Part shown: piece after piece, positions 6,816-15,635 of the stretch
Layout: the number at the start of each line of letters is the position of its first letter
Numbering within the stretch: position 1 is the stretch's first letter
Virus record (IMG/VR): IMGVR_UViG_3300027857_000027
Location: 1-46,065 of that record
Length of the DNA: 46,065 nucleotides
Origin: a virus
Reading direction: 5' to 3' (one strand)
The notes under the pieces: model-generated
What the model saw: the letters and a program-made list of their open reading frames with translations, nothing else
Told to the model about the DNA's origin: nothing
Database searches by the model: none
Translations under genes and position numbers: made by a program

Positions 6816-7335
6816 CAGCCACGATCTCAGCCAACCACTTCCGGTTCGCCGCTACGGTCTTGGCGTCATTCTCGAGCGTCGCCCAGACGGGAACGTGAAT
6901 CGTCTTCTGCTTTTTCACGGTCTGTTTTGTCGTGACATCAAAGCCGACCTGCATTCCCGTGGCCAGCTGTTCCTTGCCGCGCATCTCGTTCAGCGTTTCC
7001 TTGTATTCGGTGTCGGAGATTGTCTCGACCCCAAAGAGAGTCATGACGAAATCTTTGACGCGCCCGGGGGCCTGGTCGTACTCGTCATACTTCGGGTCGA
7101 GGAGCTCGATGTACGTGCGCTTCTGCCCGACCGTGTGAGGCCCACGGTCGTCGGTAGCGAACGCTGTCTTGATGCGCATCTCGACCAGCCAAATCAGACC
7201 CTTCATTTTGGTCTGTTTGAGTGCAACCTTTGCCACTACCGCGGAGCCGCGGCCTCGATCTATGTAGCTTCCGATTCCTGCGCCGCGCTCTGCTTTCGCC
7301 AACACATCCAGTTGATCTTCTACTGTCCTTGCCAT
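6781..7335 (-). CDS. Hypothetical replication-module protein
   Basis: A 184-residue protein starting MARTVEDQLDVLAKAERG, preceded by a good GGAAGG ribosome-binding site. It is predicted mixed alpha/beta with a beta-rich core (GIGSYIDRG, GLIWLVEMRIKTAF, RTYIELLDP) and an acidic C-terminal tail (EPESSEEEAA). A beta-rich core with an acidic tail, placed beside helicase and polymerase, is what one expects of a phage single-stranded DNA-binding protein, but no family signature confirms this. An ATG 39 nt upstream precedes the ribosome-binding site and is rejected. Confidence 0.6.
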   Translation of the reverse strand: MARTVEDQLDVLAKAERGAGIGSYIDRGRGSAVVAKVALKQTKMKGLIWLVEMRIKTAFATDDRGPHTVGQKRTYIELLDPKYDEYDQAPGRVKDFVMTLFGVETISDTEYKETLNEMRGKEQLATGMQVGFDVTTKQTVKKQKTIHVPVWATLENDAKTVAANRKWLAEIVAGEPESSEEEAA

Positions 7336-7366
7336 TGTCGTTTCCTTCCGCCCTTTTATTTTACTG

Positions 7367-9283
7367 TTACACACTCAGATTCAAAGTGCAATATCCCAGT
7401 TTCTGCACATTTCCTAATGTCTCGTGCCGGTAGCGGCAATCCTCAATCGCGCGCTTGAATCCCTGCATGAACTCAGCGCTGTGCAGGTACACTTCCGTGG
7501 TGACCTCGTCTGCCTCTTGCCCGATGCGGTGCAACCTACCTAGCAGCTGCTCCCACAGATCTCCGGATGCTGGGGGATGCGCCACTAACTGATCCGCCCA
7601 GAGAAACTGTGCCCCGTCCGTCCCAGTCCCGCGCGCGGCAATGGACGCGATCACCGACTTCTTGCACCGCGTTCGGACCGCGGCGTTGACCCTGTCCGAT
7701 GCTTCATCGCCACCAGTCCAGTAGTCCGCGCGGGTCACCTGCGCGAGACGCTCGCCGAACGAAACGAAATCGACCCAACAGATCCCCCTGTGTTTGGCCA
7801 GCCACCCCGCCGCATCCTCGAGAAGCCAGTCCGAAATCCACACAGCTTTTTTTGAAGGCTCGACCTGATCGGCGATCTCCTTCCACGCTTCCCAGGTATC
7901 GGACTGCCACACGGGCAACGGACCCTTGTAGTCGGCGAGGTAACGATCGGCCGCGTGCTGACACAGGGCTAGCGAGTCGAGGTGCACCTCACGGCGCCGA
8001 ATCTTCCCCCGGACCTCGGAGTGCCACTCCGAGCGGCGTTTGAGCCATTCGTCGATCAGCTTGGGGGGCTCCTTCCGGGGGAACGTCCGCTGATAGTAGA
8101 ACCCCGAGGCTAGCTGGCGCGCGCACTCAGCCACCGCCGCGACCTCAACGAGTACCTCTCCGTCTGGGCGGCACCAGTCCCCCTGATCGGGCTCCTCGAG
8201 TTCCCCTTTGCGGTTGAGCATGCTTACCCCGTTCGGGCCCCGTAACTTGCGCAGTGCGTCGTGCACAGCCTTCGGCTGAGGGCCCGGATCCCGCTGGGTG
8301 ATAACCAGCGACGTGGGGATAGCGCTCTCCGTAGTGGACACCACGCCCGGAGTCTCCCTCAGGCGACGCTGGAACCCCTGTCGGGCGTTCTCTCCGGGCT
8401 CGCAGAGCCGCGACAGCGCGCCCATAGGTTTAGCCCACAGAGCGGTGCGCCCGACCGAGTCGATTGCGGCGGCCCACTCCTCGACCACGGTCTTGCTCAG
8501 TGGAAGTGGGGAGCCTAGTTTGAGACTCCAGGCCGATAGGTGCCAGTAGTCTTTGAGGCTGCGTTTGCTGAGAGAGCCCGACCACGCGCACGCGCGGGTG
8601 TTCGGGTATTTGTCGAAGTACCGGCGCACGCGCCCGGTGCGGACCGAGTCGCGGGCGATCTCCTGGCACTCGTTGGCAATTATCAGATCGGGCCGGATAC
8701 GCTCCAGCGCCGCGGTGCTCTTGGCGTGGGAGAGCTCCGAATAGGCCATGACATGGAGCACCGGCCGCCCCCCGGTGAAGTAACGCCCGCCGGCTAGGTT
8801 AGGCAGATTCCAATGCTGTCCGTAGAGGGGAATATCCTGCTCTAGCAGCTGCTTTCGCCCGCTGGGTTTGATGAATAAAACCGCGACCTTGCAGTTAGGG
8901 ACAACCATCGGCATTAGGAGCCCCAACAATTCCTTCCCGTGCCCAACCCCGATGGGTCCGAGCACCCCCTGACCCACTGAACCTTCGTTCAGTGCCCAGG
9001 CCTGGATAGGAAGGAGCTCAGTAATGCATTTGCGACCCATTGCCGCGCAGGCGCAACGCTCGTTCATGCGTTTCAGCCTGTGTGCGTCAAACGCCACGGG
9101 CTCTGGGGCGCGCCGAGGGAGCGCCTCGATCCGAGCCAGGTCCTCCGTAAACTGCACCGCGTCGTAGGGCTCGACCAGCGGAGCACTCTCGGTTTTCACA
9201 CCGGACAGCCCGAACTGTTCCAGCGGCGAGCCCCGCGAGGGGGCAGCGATGGGCGCCGCGCCGCGCCGTGCGAGCAGTCCCAT
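7367..9283 (-). CDS. SNF2/DEAD-like helicase with degenerate ATPase motifs
   Basis: A 638-residue superfamily 2 helicase-like protein. Order: N-terminal Cys cluster (CACAAMGRKC, 77-86), Q-motif-like LLPIQ, motif I GVGHGKELL (112-120), motif II region IIANECQEI (202-209), motif III-like AWSGSLS, and near the C terminus a well-preserved motif VI, QLLGRLHRIGQ. The usual GKT/GKS is GKE and the usual DEAH/DEAQ is NECQ, so ATP hydrolysis is doubtful. Its ATG overlaps the upstream stop by one base (TGATG), which sets the start; the frame is open further upstream but there it runs opposite another gene. Confidence 0.7.
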   Translation of the reverse strand: MGLLARRGAAPIAAPSRGSPLEQFGLSGVKTESAPLVEPYDAVQFTEDLARIEALPRRAPEPVAFDAHRLKRMNERCACAAMGRKCITELLPIQAWALNEGSVGQGVLGPIGVGHGKELLGLLMPMVVPNCKVAVLFIKPSGRKQLLEQDIPLYGQHWNLPNLAGGRYFTGGRPVLHVMAYSELSHAKSTAALERIRPDLIIANECQEIARDSVRTGRVRRYFDKYPNTRACAWSGSLSKRSLKDYWHLSAWSLKLGSPLPLSKTVVEEWAAAIDSVGRTALWAKPMGALSRLCEPGENARQGFQRRLRETPGVVSTTESAIPTSLVITQRDPGPQPKAVHDALRKLRGPNGVSMLNRKGELEEPDQGDWCRPDGEVLVEVAAVAECARQLASGFYYQRTFPRKEPPKLIDEWLKRRSEWHSEVRGKIRRREVHLDSLALCQHAADRYLADYKGPLPVWQSDTWEAWKEIADQVEPSKKAVWISDWLLEDAAGWLAKHRGICWVDFVSFGERLAQVTRADYWTGGDEASDRVNAAVRTRCKKSVIASIAARGTGTDGAQFLWADQLVAHPPASGDLWEQLLGRLHRIGQEADEVTTEVYLHSAEFMQGFKRAIEDCRYRHETLGNVQKLGYCTLNLSV

Positions 9284-9570
9284 CAGACTGGCACCAGTCT
9301 CATGTGCTGTTTCCCCTCTGAGTTCGTAGTCCACTCCAGCCGCTCGGCTGCTCCCTCGGTCCGCACCGGCACGTAAAATCGATCGGCAATCTCCTCGTCT
9401 GTGTAGGCGAGGATTCGCGCGATTTTCCACCAGCAAGAGCATCCCCGGCATTTGTAAAACAGATACCAACCATCCCAGCCGAGACACCCGCCGCAGTCGC
9501 GGTGGAATAGCACCTGCCGAGTGATATCAGCGCGCGTGGCCTTGCAGTGTCCTCGTCCGAAGTCTTTCAC
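9283..9570 (-). CDS. Zinc-ribbon protein
   Basis: A 95-residue protein with Cys9, then CGGC (26-29) and CRGCSC (41-46), spaced like a zinc ribbon, within an aromatic-rich stretch (WDGWYLFYKC). The C-terminal half is beta-like and ends in a short basic/hydrophobic strand. No family is recognised. It is translationally coupled on both sides (ATGA upstream, TGATG downstream) and may partner the helicase encoded next. Confidence 0.6.
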   Translation of the reverse strand: MKDFGRGHCKATRADITRQVLFHRDCGGCLGWDGWYLFYKCRGCSCWWKIARILAYTDEEIADRFYVPVRTEGAAERLEWTTNSEGKQHMRLVPV

Positions 9571-9779
9571 GCGCTTAGTCTCCGCAATTCCGTTTGCACT
9601 CTCGCGCGCCGGCTCATGAGCTTATCGAACAGCGCGTTAATCCCCGGATAGGATCTCTCAGCCTCCTCGAGGATGGCCGAGGATAGCGCTTCGATCTGGG
9701 AATCGAGGCGGATCAGCTCCTCGGAGGGAGACACGGGCTCTTGCTCGGAGATAGCCGCGAGTATTTGCTCGATTTTCAC
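9567..9779 (-). CDS. 70-residue coiled-coil protein
   Basis: GTG start overlapping the previous stop (GTGA). The sequence (EELIRLDSQIEALSSAILEEAE...LFDKLMSRRARVQTELRRL) is almost entirely helical with heptad-like hydrophobics; probably a small dimeric coiled coil. Function unknown. Confidence 0.55.
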   Translation of the reverse strand: MKIEQILAAISEQEPVSPSEELIRLDSQIEALSSAILEEAERSYPGINALFDKLMSRRARVQTELRRLSA

Positions 9780-10099
9780 TGCAGTAAATCTCCGGTCGGG
9801 GACATGTTCTCCAGGCGTCGCTGCTGGGCGAATACTGTGTTTGCCACAGTCTTCCAGTACGCAATTAGTCGCCTATCCCCGCCATTGTGAGTCACGATCG
9901 CATTGATGCGGTCTGCAAGAAACGGAGATATCAAAAGCAATGCGTAGATCTGCGTGGCGCCTCCACCATCTGGTAATGGTTGATTTTCAATGTAGTCGTG
10001 GATAGCTGCGTAAATACTCCTCAAGAGCTTGTTTGCCTCAGGCAGTGCCTGACGCAAGACTGTCTCTGCTTCTTCGCTGGTTCCCATCTCAACTTTCAT
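9776..10099 (-). CDS. Hypothetical protein, 107 residues
   Basis: Predicted all-helical (EEAETVLRQALPEANKLLRSIYAAIHDYI...) with a hydrophobic helix (IYALLLISPFLADRINAIV). No family is recognised. ATG overlaps the nuclease stop by 4 nt, so it is read through from the nuclease gene. Confidence 0.55.
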   Translation of the reverse strand: MKVEMGTSEEAETVLRQALPEANKLLRSIYAAIHDYIENQPLPDGGGATQIYALLLISPFLADRINAIVTHNGGDRRLIAYWKTVANTVFAQQRRLENMSPTGDLLQ

Positions 10100-11754
10100 C
10101 GCGTACCTCGAACCAATGCCCCTTCAGGCAGGATTGCAGCCAGGGACTCCACCACTACTCGCGAAAGCTCGTCGTCTACCGAGTAGTAGAAATCCCCGCT
10201 AGCCAGGGGGAGCGCGGTCTTGATCGCGTACGCGAGCGCTCCCTTCCACTTCCCAAACGCGAGCGCGCTCTCGTTGTCAGCCAGCCGGATATCGATGAGC
10301 CGGAACTTGAGCTCCATCGGCTCGAGAACAGTGCTCCGAACCCACGCCGCGAAATTCTGCACCGGTGCGTTGGGGAGGCAGTTCACGTAGAGACGGAAAG
10401 CTAATAGAGCATGTCGTTGAGGCGCTCCTCCGGATGTGACGGGAACTGGCGCTCGAACCTCGCTAGCGCTGCTTTCTGGCGCGGGCTTCGGCTCGGTCGG
10501 CGCTGCTTTTTGCGCTCGGGCTTTCTTGGGCACTGAGACTGCCGGGGTCCCCACTGGATCGGGCTTTGAGTGTCCCGCCGGGTCTGACTTGGGCGCGTCG
10601 GGGGGCAGGACTCGGGCGGGCACTTCGGCGTGCCGAGCCACATCCGGGCAGAGAGAAGGGTCGATTCTGGACCCGGGTGGACGTTTGCCGAGGTCTCGGC
10701 CGCAGACTGCGCAGGGGATTGAAACCCAACCGGCCTGAGAGTTGAGTGGTACTCCTGGAGGAGCCGATCGAGGCTCTGGGGTGGACTCATCCTGAATGGG
10801 CAGTCGCGGCCGAAGCCTGGTGTCTGGGGCCACCGCTGCCACGCCGGCTTCCACCGCCTGCGCTGCCCCTCTCCTCTCAGCTGCTCCTGCCACGCTCGAT
10901 ATTCCTTCGGGTTCATTCTTCTTTCCTCCTAGTAATCCCACGGTTAAAACCTCCAGTGCGTCGTTCTCACAGCGTCCGTAAAAACTGCAGCGCCGGTTGT
11001 ACGCCCGGCATGCCCCTTTGTTCCCATGTACCGCCGACCACTCGGTTTGTTGCGCGGCGATTTTCATCCGCTCGATGTGTCCTTCGATAATACTGACGTT
11101 ATGTTTAACTGTTGTCAAGTCGACCAGCACGGTTCGCTTCAGCCCCTCGTCTGCATTCTTGGGCGCGACGATGTGCGAGAAACGAAACTGTTTAGTATCT
11201 AGTCCCAGACTCAGAATAAACGCCGCGTAGACGTTCAGCTGTACCGAGACCTTGAGCTGTGCCGCGGTGAGCGCGTACCCCGCGCACGCGGCGCTCTTGT
11301 AATCGATGATCTCAACGATGCCTGGATCCTGTTCCCGGGTTTCGCCCTGCCCGTCCACGTATTCGCCGCGGTTCGGTACTATGAGATCGATGTACCCCTC
11401 GAGCACCGTGTCGGCGAGTTTGAATGTGTTTTCAAAATCCCGCTCGATGCAAAGATCGTTTCCACGCGCGGGCAGAAAGTGCCTAATCTTCCCCGCCAGT
11501 TTGCCGAGCACGTTTTCCCCCGTGCGCATGAAATGCTCCAGCTGGAAGTGGAACGTGGTGCCGTCGTCCTGCGCCGCGGTGGATGGGTCCTTCTCCTTCC
11601 CCGGGTAGTTGAACCACCACTTGCGCGGGCAACCTGTCGCCGTCTCGCCCTCGTACTTCCCTGCGAACTTCTCGATCTGGGAAACGGACGTGTAGACAAG
11701 CTGGCCGTTCTCGACCGCGTGCTTGCCGACAAACCAGGGGTGCCGGTCTCTCAT
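10096..11754 (-). CDS. RecB/Cas4-like PD-(D/E)XK nuclease with long C-terminal extension
   Basis: A 552-residue protein. The first ~265 residues are a PD-(D/E)XK exonuclease: His/Glu motif FHFQLEHF, EGYIDLI (Asp123), VEIIDYKS (Glu148, Lys153). Four cysteines, Cys42 plus Cys249, Cys256 and Cys262, are placed as in the iron-sulfur cluster of Cas4 and AddB nucleases. A disordered Pro/Ala-rich linker follows, carrying a CAVCG...C motif, then a ~120-residue C-terminal domain without assignment. It probably acts in phage recombination or end processing. Start ATG overlaps the stop of a 12-codon mini-ORF. Confidence 0.8.
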   Translation of the reverse strand: MRDRHPWFVGKHAVENGQLVYTSVSQIEKFAGKYEGETATGCPRKWWFNYPGKEKDPSTAAQDDGTTFHFQLEHFMRTGENVLGKLAGKIRHFLPARGNDLCIERDFENTFKLADTVLEGYIDLIVPNRGEYVDGQGETREQDPGIVEIIDYKSAACAGYALTAAQLKVSVQLNVYAAFILSLGLDTKQFRFSHIVAPKNADEGLKRTVLVDLTTVKHNVSIIEGHIERMKIAAQQTEWSAVHGNKGACRAYNRRCSFYGRCENDALEVLTVGLLGGKKNEPEGISSVAGAAERRGAAQAVEAGVAAVAPDTRLRPRLPIQDESTPEPRSAPPGVPLNSQAGWVSIPCAVCGRDLGKRPPGSRIDPSLCPDVARHAEVPARVLPPDAPKSDPAGHSKPDPVGTPAVSVPKKARAQKAAPTEPKPAPESSASEVRAPVPVTSGGAPQRHALLAFRLYVNCLPNAPVQNFAAWVRSTVLEPMELKFRLIDIRLADNESALAFGKWKGALAYAIKTALPLASGDFYYSVDDELSRVVVESLAAILPEGALVRGTR

Positions 11755-11789
11755 GCCTGCGCCACCAGTGATTTAACACGCTCGATCAT
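11751..11789 (-). CDS. 12-codon mini-ORF bridging two genes
   Basis: ATG overlaps the preceding stop (ATGA) and its own TGA overlaps the nuclease ATG (ATGA). It encodes MIERVKSLVAQA. A GGAGGAG lies just upstream of its ATG. It may exist to pass ribosomes to the nuclease start rather than to make a functional peptide. Confidence 0.35.
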   Translation of the reverse strand: MIERVKSLVAQA

Positions 11790-11890
11790 TTTCGTTTCTC
11801 CTCCAGCCACTCGCCAAGACCTACCACCAGAACAGCGACACAAACCGTGCAAATGAAAGCGCCAATGAATGCTCGCAGATCCAAATCCAT
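11786..11890 (-). CDS. 34-residue membrane peptide
   Basis: Begins MDLDLRAFIGAFICTVC and continues with a hydrophobic run to about residue 26, then EEKRK. A single membrane helix with an acidic N terminus and a basic C terminus, so it should insert with the C terminus in the cytoplasm. The ATG lies 2 nt after the preceding stop. Function unknown. Confidence 0.5.
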   Translation of the reverse strand: MDLDLRAFIGAFICTVCVAVLVVGLGEWLEEKRK

Positions 11891-11891
11891 T

Positions 11892-12524
11892 TCAGTAATC
11901 CCGCGCCTCTTCGAACGTCATGAAAAAATGAATCCCTTTCGTGCACTCCACTCGGATGTCTGAGTCCAGCGTTGCGCTCACGTCTGTACCAACGCAATAA
12001 ACAAACTGGCTGTCATGTGTTGATCGCAGGGGGCGCGGTGAGGAGTCCCATTTTCCGTCAATCCACGCAGCCAACACGCGCACTGCTGAGGCGCGACACT
12101 TGCGTCCGACCAGCGATGAAACGCGCGCAGCGCCCTCGAGGATCTGTAGTTTCAACACCACACCCTCGGCTTTTTTGAACGCAATAAACGCCCCTTCCGT
12201 GGGGCAGATGGAAAAAGCGGGCAGGTTCGCGCCCACCAGGTTCGCGCCCACCAGGTTCGCGCCCACCAGGTTCGCGTCTCGCAGGTCCGCGTCTCGCAGG
12301 TCCGCGCTCGCCAGGTACGCGCCCTCCAGGTCCGCACTCTTCAGGTCCGCACCCCGCAGGTTCGCGCTCCGCAGGTTCGCACCCTCCAGGTTCGCGCTCG
12401 CCAGGTTCGCGCCACGCAGGTCCGCGTTCACCAGGTTCGCACCCCGCAGGTTCGCGCGCTTTCCCTGCGCTGGGTCTTTCAACCACTCTGAGTGTTGCTC
12501 CAAAATCTCTTTAAGGTTTTCCAT
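11892..12524 (-). CDS. Pentapeptide-repeat protein with unrelated C-terminal domain
   Basis: A 210-residue paralogue of 3386-3850: same N-terminal helix, about 16 A(D/N)LxX repeats, then a different ~115-residue domain ([31 protein letters not shown], ending [17 protein letters not shown]). That tail resembles the domain found after pentapeptide repeats in other phage and bacterial proteins (DUF5758-like); its role is unknown. Start at the ATG after GGAAGGG. The shared N-terminal DNA is identical to the paralogue over 68 bp, which points to recent gene conversion or duplication with tail swapping. Confidence 0.75.
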   Translation of the reverse strand: MENLKEILEQHSEWLKDPAQGKRANLRGANLVNADLRGANLASANLEGANLRSANLRGADLKSADLEGAYLASADLRDADLRDANLVGANLVGANLVGANLPAFSICPTEGAFIAFKKAEGVVLKLQILEGAARVSSLVGRKCRASAVRVLAAWIDGKWDSSPRPLRSTHDSQFVYCVGTDVSATLDSDIRVECTKGIHFFMTFEEARDY

Positions 12525-12539
12525 TTTTCCCTTCCTCTC
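12472..12539. repeat. 68-bp perfect direct repeat, copy 2
   Basis: Partner of 3798-3865, at the start of the second pentapeptide-repeat gene. Just upstream at 12551-12561 is a perfect TTAACAGTTAA motif. Confidence 0.9.
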
Positions 12540-12562
12540 AACCACATACCTTAACAGTTAAT

Positions 12563-14851
12563 TTATGCCGATGCAACCTGCTGCATTATCGTCCCTGCGC
12601 TTATCCCCCGCGCTAGTGTCTTACCTACCCTCGGCGCTGTGCGCAGCCAGTCGGGCAGGCGGTACAGCGTCACGCTAGACGGCACTCCGTCAATCCGCTG
12701 CTTCGTGCGCTCGAACCCTGCGAGACGCAACGAGCGGGAAATTCCTTGCATGCTCCTCCTCTCGCCGCTGCCCTCCGACGCGAGGTGGTCCAGCACCTGA
12801 TACGGGCGCACCCACTCCGGGCGTTTCTCGGGTTCCAGCGTGCGCAGCCAGTCAACGATACGCTCGGAGTCGCCGTCCGCGCCAACGCGGGCTTGCGCAT
12901 TCGCCTCGGCGCGCCGGGCGTGCTCACCAGTCATGTGCCAGACCTCGCCCGCCTCGAGCCGGGCCACCGCCTCGGCGAATAGCTGGTCTCGGTCCGCGGC
13001 GAGCGCCTCGCGATCCAGCCGCGTGACGCGCACGGGCCAGTAGCGCCGATTGCCCGTCTCGTCCTCCAAATAGTCCTCTGAGTTTGTCGTGCCGATGAAC
13101 ACGCTACGCCGGGGGAATTCGCTCGGAGTGGCCGCATATGGCACGCGGTACGTGTCCACACACTCAGCAATGAACGCCTTGATTCGCGTTTTCTCGACCT
13201 TTCGCATGCCCTCCAGCTCGTTCAGTTCAGCAAGCCAGTATTTAGTTGCTACCATCCGCGCTTCTTTGGTTCCTAGATCCGGCGCGCTGGATGTCCCCCA
13301 GGCCCCACCCAGCATGCGGACGAACGTGGATTTTCCCACGCCCTGCTTGCCCTCTAGAATCACCACGGTATCTAGCTGGCAGCCGGGCCTGAGTCCCCGC
13401 GCGGCCAGGCCGATGAAAAACCGTCGGCTGATTTCACGCACGTATTCCGCGCCGTCTCGCTCCACGTCCACGCCGAGGTAGCGCTCGAACGCGGTATCGA
13501 GCCGGTCGACGCCGTCCCACTCGAGACCGTTCAGGTATTCTTGCACGGGATCATAGGGGTTCTCTGCGGCGATGCGCGCCGCAATTTCCATGACCGCTTT
13601 ACTGTTATTGCAGCTCAAACGGTAGGGCGGTCCCTGCAGCCAGACTGTGATTGCGGTGTGGAGGGTTTCGGGCAGCCACACCTTGAGCGGCCCACCTCGC
13701 AACTCCACGCGACGGGAGAATGTGTTGAACACGATAACGCCCTTCCATTCGGGCGAGTTCCGCAAAATGGTTTCGACGTTTCGCATGGTGTTTTTGATGT
13801 CTCCGTCGGCGGTGTAGTCGAGGTCATCCGCCCACTCGCCTCCTATACCGCTATCCGCTTTTGGGCCCCTCTCGGCGTCTTCGGCCACCTCTCGCAACGC
13901 TTTGCCCGCGTCCTTGTTGAACGTCGCACGGCGCGCACGCTCCTCCTCAATCTGTTTTCGGTGCCGAGCCAGCTTTTGGTCGAACAAGTCGAGCCAGTAA
14001 TACAACCCCTCCGGCTCAGTTTCCATCGCAGTGATGGACGGGCGCGCAATCGCCTGCGCCGTCTCGGTGGATACTCCCGGGGGCAACAAGCGCGCCATGG
14101 CGAACGTGAGCGCGTTCAGGTTCGTGTCGCGCTTGCCTGGCAGTGCTAGCGGCTCGCCCGCGAGCACGCTGGTAATGAGTTCTTTCTCGCCCTTGGCCCG
14201 ACACCGGCGCAACGACGCGCGCAAATCGTAGAGGTCAGTTACCTGGGCGGGTGGGGGAGGAGGTGCCGATCGCGGGGCGGCGCGCGCGCGGTCGAGGATT
14301 CCCTGCACGTCGAGCGGGCGCCCCTCGTGGATATTTGTGAATGACTCACGGCCTTTCGGCACGCGATTGACGAAATACAGCCGGCTCGCATCCTTGCACG
14401 ATGTGTCGTGTGGAACGGCGAGCTCTTTCATCGCCTGCGCCCAGAATGTTGGCCATTCGCGGGCGAGCACCGGGCGGGAGAGCTCGAACACTAGGCGAAA
14501 CGCGTAGGCCCCCTTCGCTGGGTCGCAAGAATGCGTGGAGTAGGAAAACCAGGCGTGTGGCAGCGCCTCCAGCTGCGCGGCGAGTGCCTCAGCCGCGGAC
14601 AGGTCGAGTTTGTCCACGTCCGCAACGAGCGCGGAGATAGTGAGGACGTTTTCTTTTGCCCGTGGGGTGCCCTCCGTGAGGCTGTGAGGGGCCCACGCGC
14701 CTCGGGTCTTCTCAGGACACTCCTTACCCACACAATGCTCGCCACAGGGCGTATAGACGGTATCCGTGAGGGTCTTGGCTAGGTCGGCGAAGGAGAGCTC
14801 CTCGGACACAGCCTCGCGATCGAACTGATTCTGGTAGCGGGAAATTTTCAA
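12563..14851 (-). CDS. Primase-helicase: AEP-like N-terminal domain plus VapE-like helicase
   Basis: A 762-residue replication protein. Residues ~1-190 resemble an archaeo-eukaryotic primase-type (prim-pol) domain: VADVDKLD with two acidic residues (Asp78, Asp80), a STHS motif at ~105-108, and CKDASRLYF. The C-terminal half is a VapE/D5-type SF3 helicase: Walker A GKQGVGKSTF (around 495-505), a basic/acidic Walker B region, and GTTNSEDYLEDETGNRRYWP around 590. It is likely the phage primase and replicative helicase. The ATG overlaps the methyltransferase stop (ATGA), so the two are cotranslated. Confidence 0.85.
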   Translation of the reverse strand: MKISRYQNQFDREAVSEELSFADLAKTLTDTVYTPCGEHCVGKECPEKTRGAWAPHSLTEGTPRAKENVLTISALVADVDKLDLSAAEALAAQLEALPHAWFSYSTHSCDPAKGAYAFRLVFELSRPVLAREWPTFWAQAMKELAVPHDTSCKDASRLYFVNRVPKGRESFTNIHEGRPLDVQGILDRARAAPRSAPPPPPAQVTDLYDLRASLRRCRAKGEKELITSVLAGEPLALPGKRDTNLNALTFAMARLLPPGVSTETAQAIARPSITAMETEPEGLYYWLDLFDQKLARHRKQIEEERARRATFNKDAGKALREVAEDAERGPKADSGIGGEWADDLDYTADGDIKNTMRNVETILRNSPEWKGVIVFNTFSRRVELRGGPLKVWLPETLHTAITVWLQGPPYRLSCNNSKAVMEIAARIAAENPYDPVQEYLNGLEWDGVDRLDTAFERYLGVDVERDGAEYVREISRRFFIGLAARGLRPGCQLDTVVILEGKQGVGKSTFVRMLGGAWGTSSAPDLGTKEARMVATKYWLAELNELEGMRKVEKTRIKAFIAECVDTYRVPYAATPSEFPRRSVFIGTTNSEDYLEDETGNRRYWPVRVTRLDREALAADRDQLFAEAVARLEAGEVWHMTGEHARRAEANAQARVGADGDSERIVDWLRTLEPEKRPEWVRPYQVLDHLASEGSGERRSMQGISRSLRLAGFERTKQRIDGVPSSVTLYRLPDWLRTAPRVGKTLARGISAGTIMQQVASA

Positions 14852-15549
14852 TTTTTTAACCAGACCACTTCTTTGGATACCCTACCGTTCAAACCGGACT
14901 TTAGGGTAGCAAACGGCATGAACGGTAGCCATGTCGCGCCTTCATTCTCACAAACAATGACTTGCCCTGGGCGTGTCTTGCACCACTCTCCTAATTTCGG
15001 AAAATCCAGGGAGGAATGCACATAATAACTGCCTGCTTTGTTGTTGTAGGGAGGATCAATGAACCACGTAGCAGGCACATCAGGCGCCTGAGAATAATCC
15101 CCCTCGATGATCTTCCAGTGACAAATATGCTCGACTTGGTTCGCCACGCAAACGCGCTGGGCATCCGTCCATCCCTCGTACTTGCGCCCAGCGAGAGCCA
15201 TGCGCTTCCGGCCCGAAGAGAGACGTCTACAAGGCGAAACCGTGGCGTTATTCATAGCAAACCCGACCAGCCATCGAGCCCCTTGAGGTACCCAGCCCGG
15301 GAGATCATCCACGTGCTCGACCAGAGGGATACGCAAAACCTCTGCACGGGACACACCAATTAGGTAACGCCAGATCTCAGCAATAACCGGATACGTTTCG
15401 ATCAGAATCACATTTCGATCTGGGTAGCGCATTGAATATCCCGCCGCGCCCGCGAAAGGCTCGATGATCGTCTTGCAGAGGGGCGCAGGGTAGCGCGGAG
15501 CTGCGCGATACTTGCCTCCGTAGTACCTCCAGAATGGTCGAAGTCGCAA
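14848..15549 (-). CDS. D12-class N6-adenine DNA methyltransferase
   Basis: A 233-residue protein of the MethyltransfD12 family: PFWRYYGGKYR at the N terminus, the AdoMet-binding EPFAGAAGYS (30-39) and catalytic DPPYN (165-169). It is the promoter-proximal gene of the leftward operon. The start is a TTG with GGTGG upstream; an in-frame TGA lies immediately before it, so no longer form exists. Likely role: phage DNA modification against host restriction. It belongs to a different family from the methyltransferase at 2761-3384, so the recognition sites probably differ. Confidence 0.85.
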   Translation of the reverse strand: MRLRPFWRYYGGKYRAAPRYPAPLCKTIIEPFAGAAGYSMRYPDRNVILIETYPVIAEIWRYLIGVSRAEVLRIPLVEHVDDLPGWVPQGARWLVGFAMNNATVSPCRRLSSGRKRMALAGRKYEGWTDAQRVCVANQVEHICHWKIIEGDYSQAPDVPATWFIDPPYNNKAGSYYVHSSLDFPKLGEWCKTRPGQVIVCENEGATWLPFMPFATLKSGLNGRVSKEVVWLKN

Positions 15550-15602
15550 TCAAACCACCAAACCCCGCCGCACCGCGGTTGTGACGGACCGCGGGGGCGG
15601 GA

Positions 15603-15635
15603 GGCGCTCGGAAGGGGAAGACGAGCGCCGTTTTT
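15603..15635 (+). terminator. Intrinsic terminator facing right
   Basis: GGCGCTCG and CGAGCGCC pair around an 11-nt loop and are followed by GTTTTT. No rightward gene precedes it, so it would stop rightward transcripts that run antisense to the methyltransferase gene. Confidence 0.65.
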
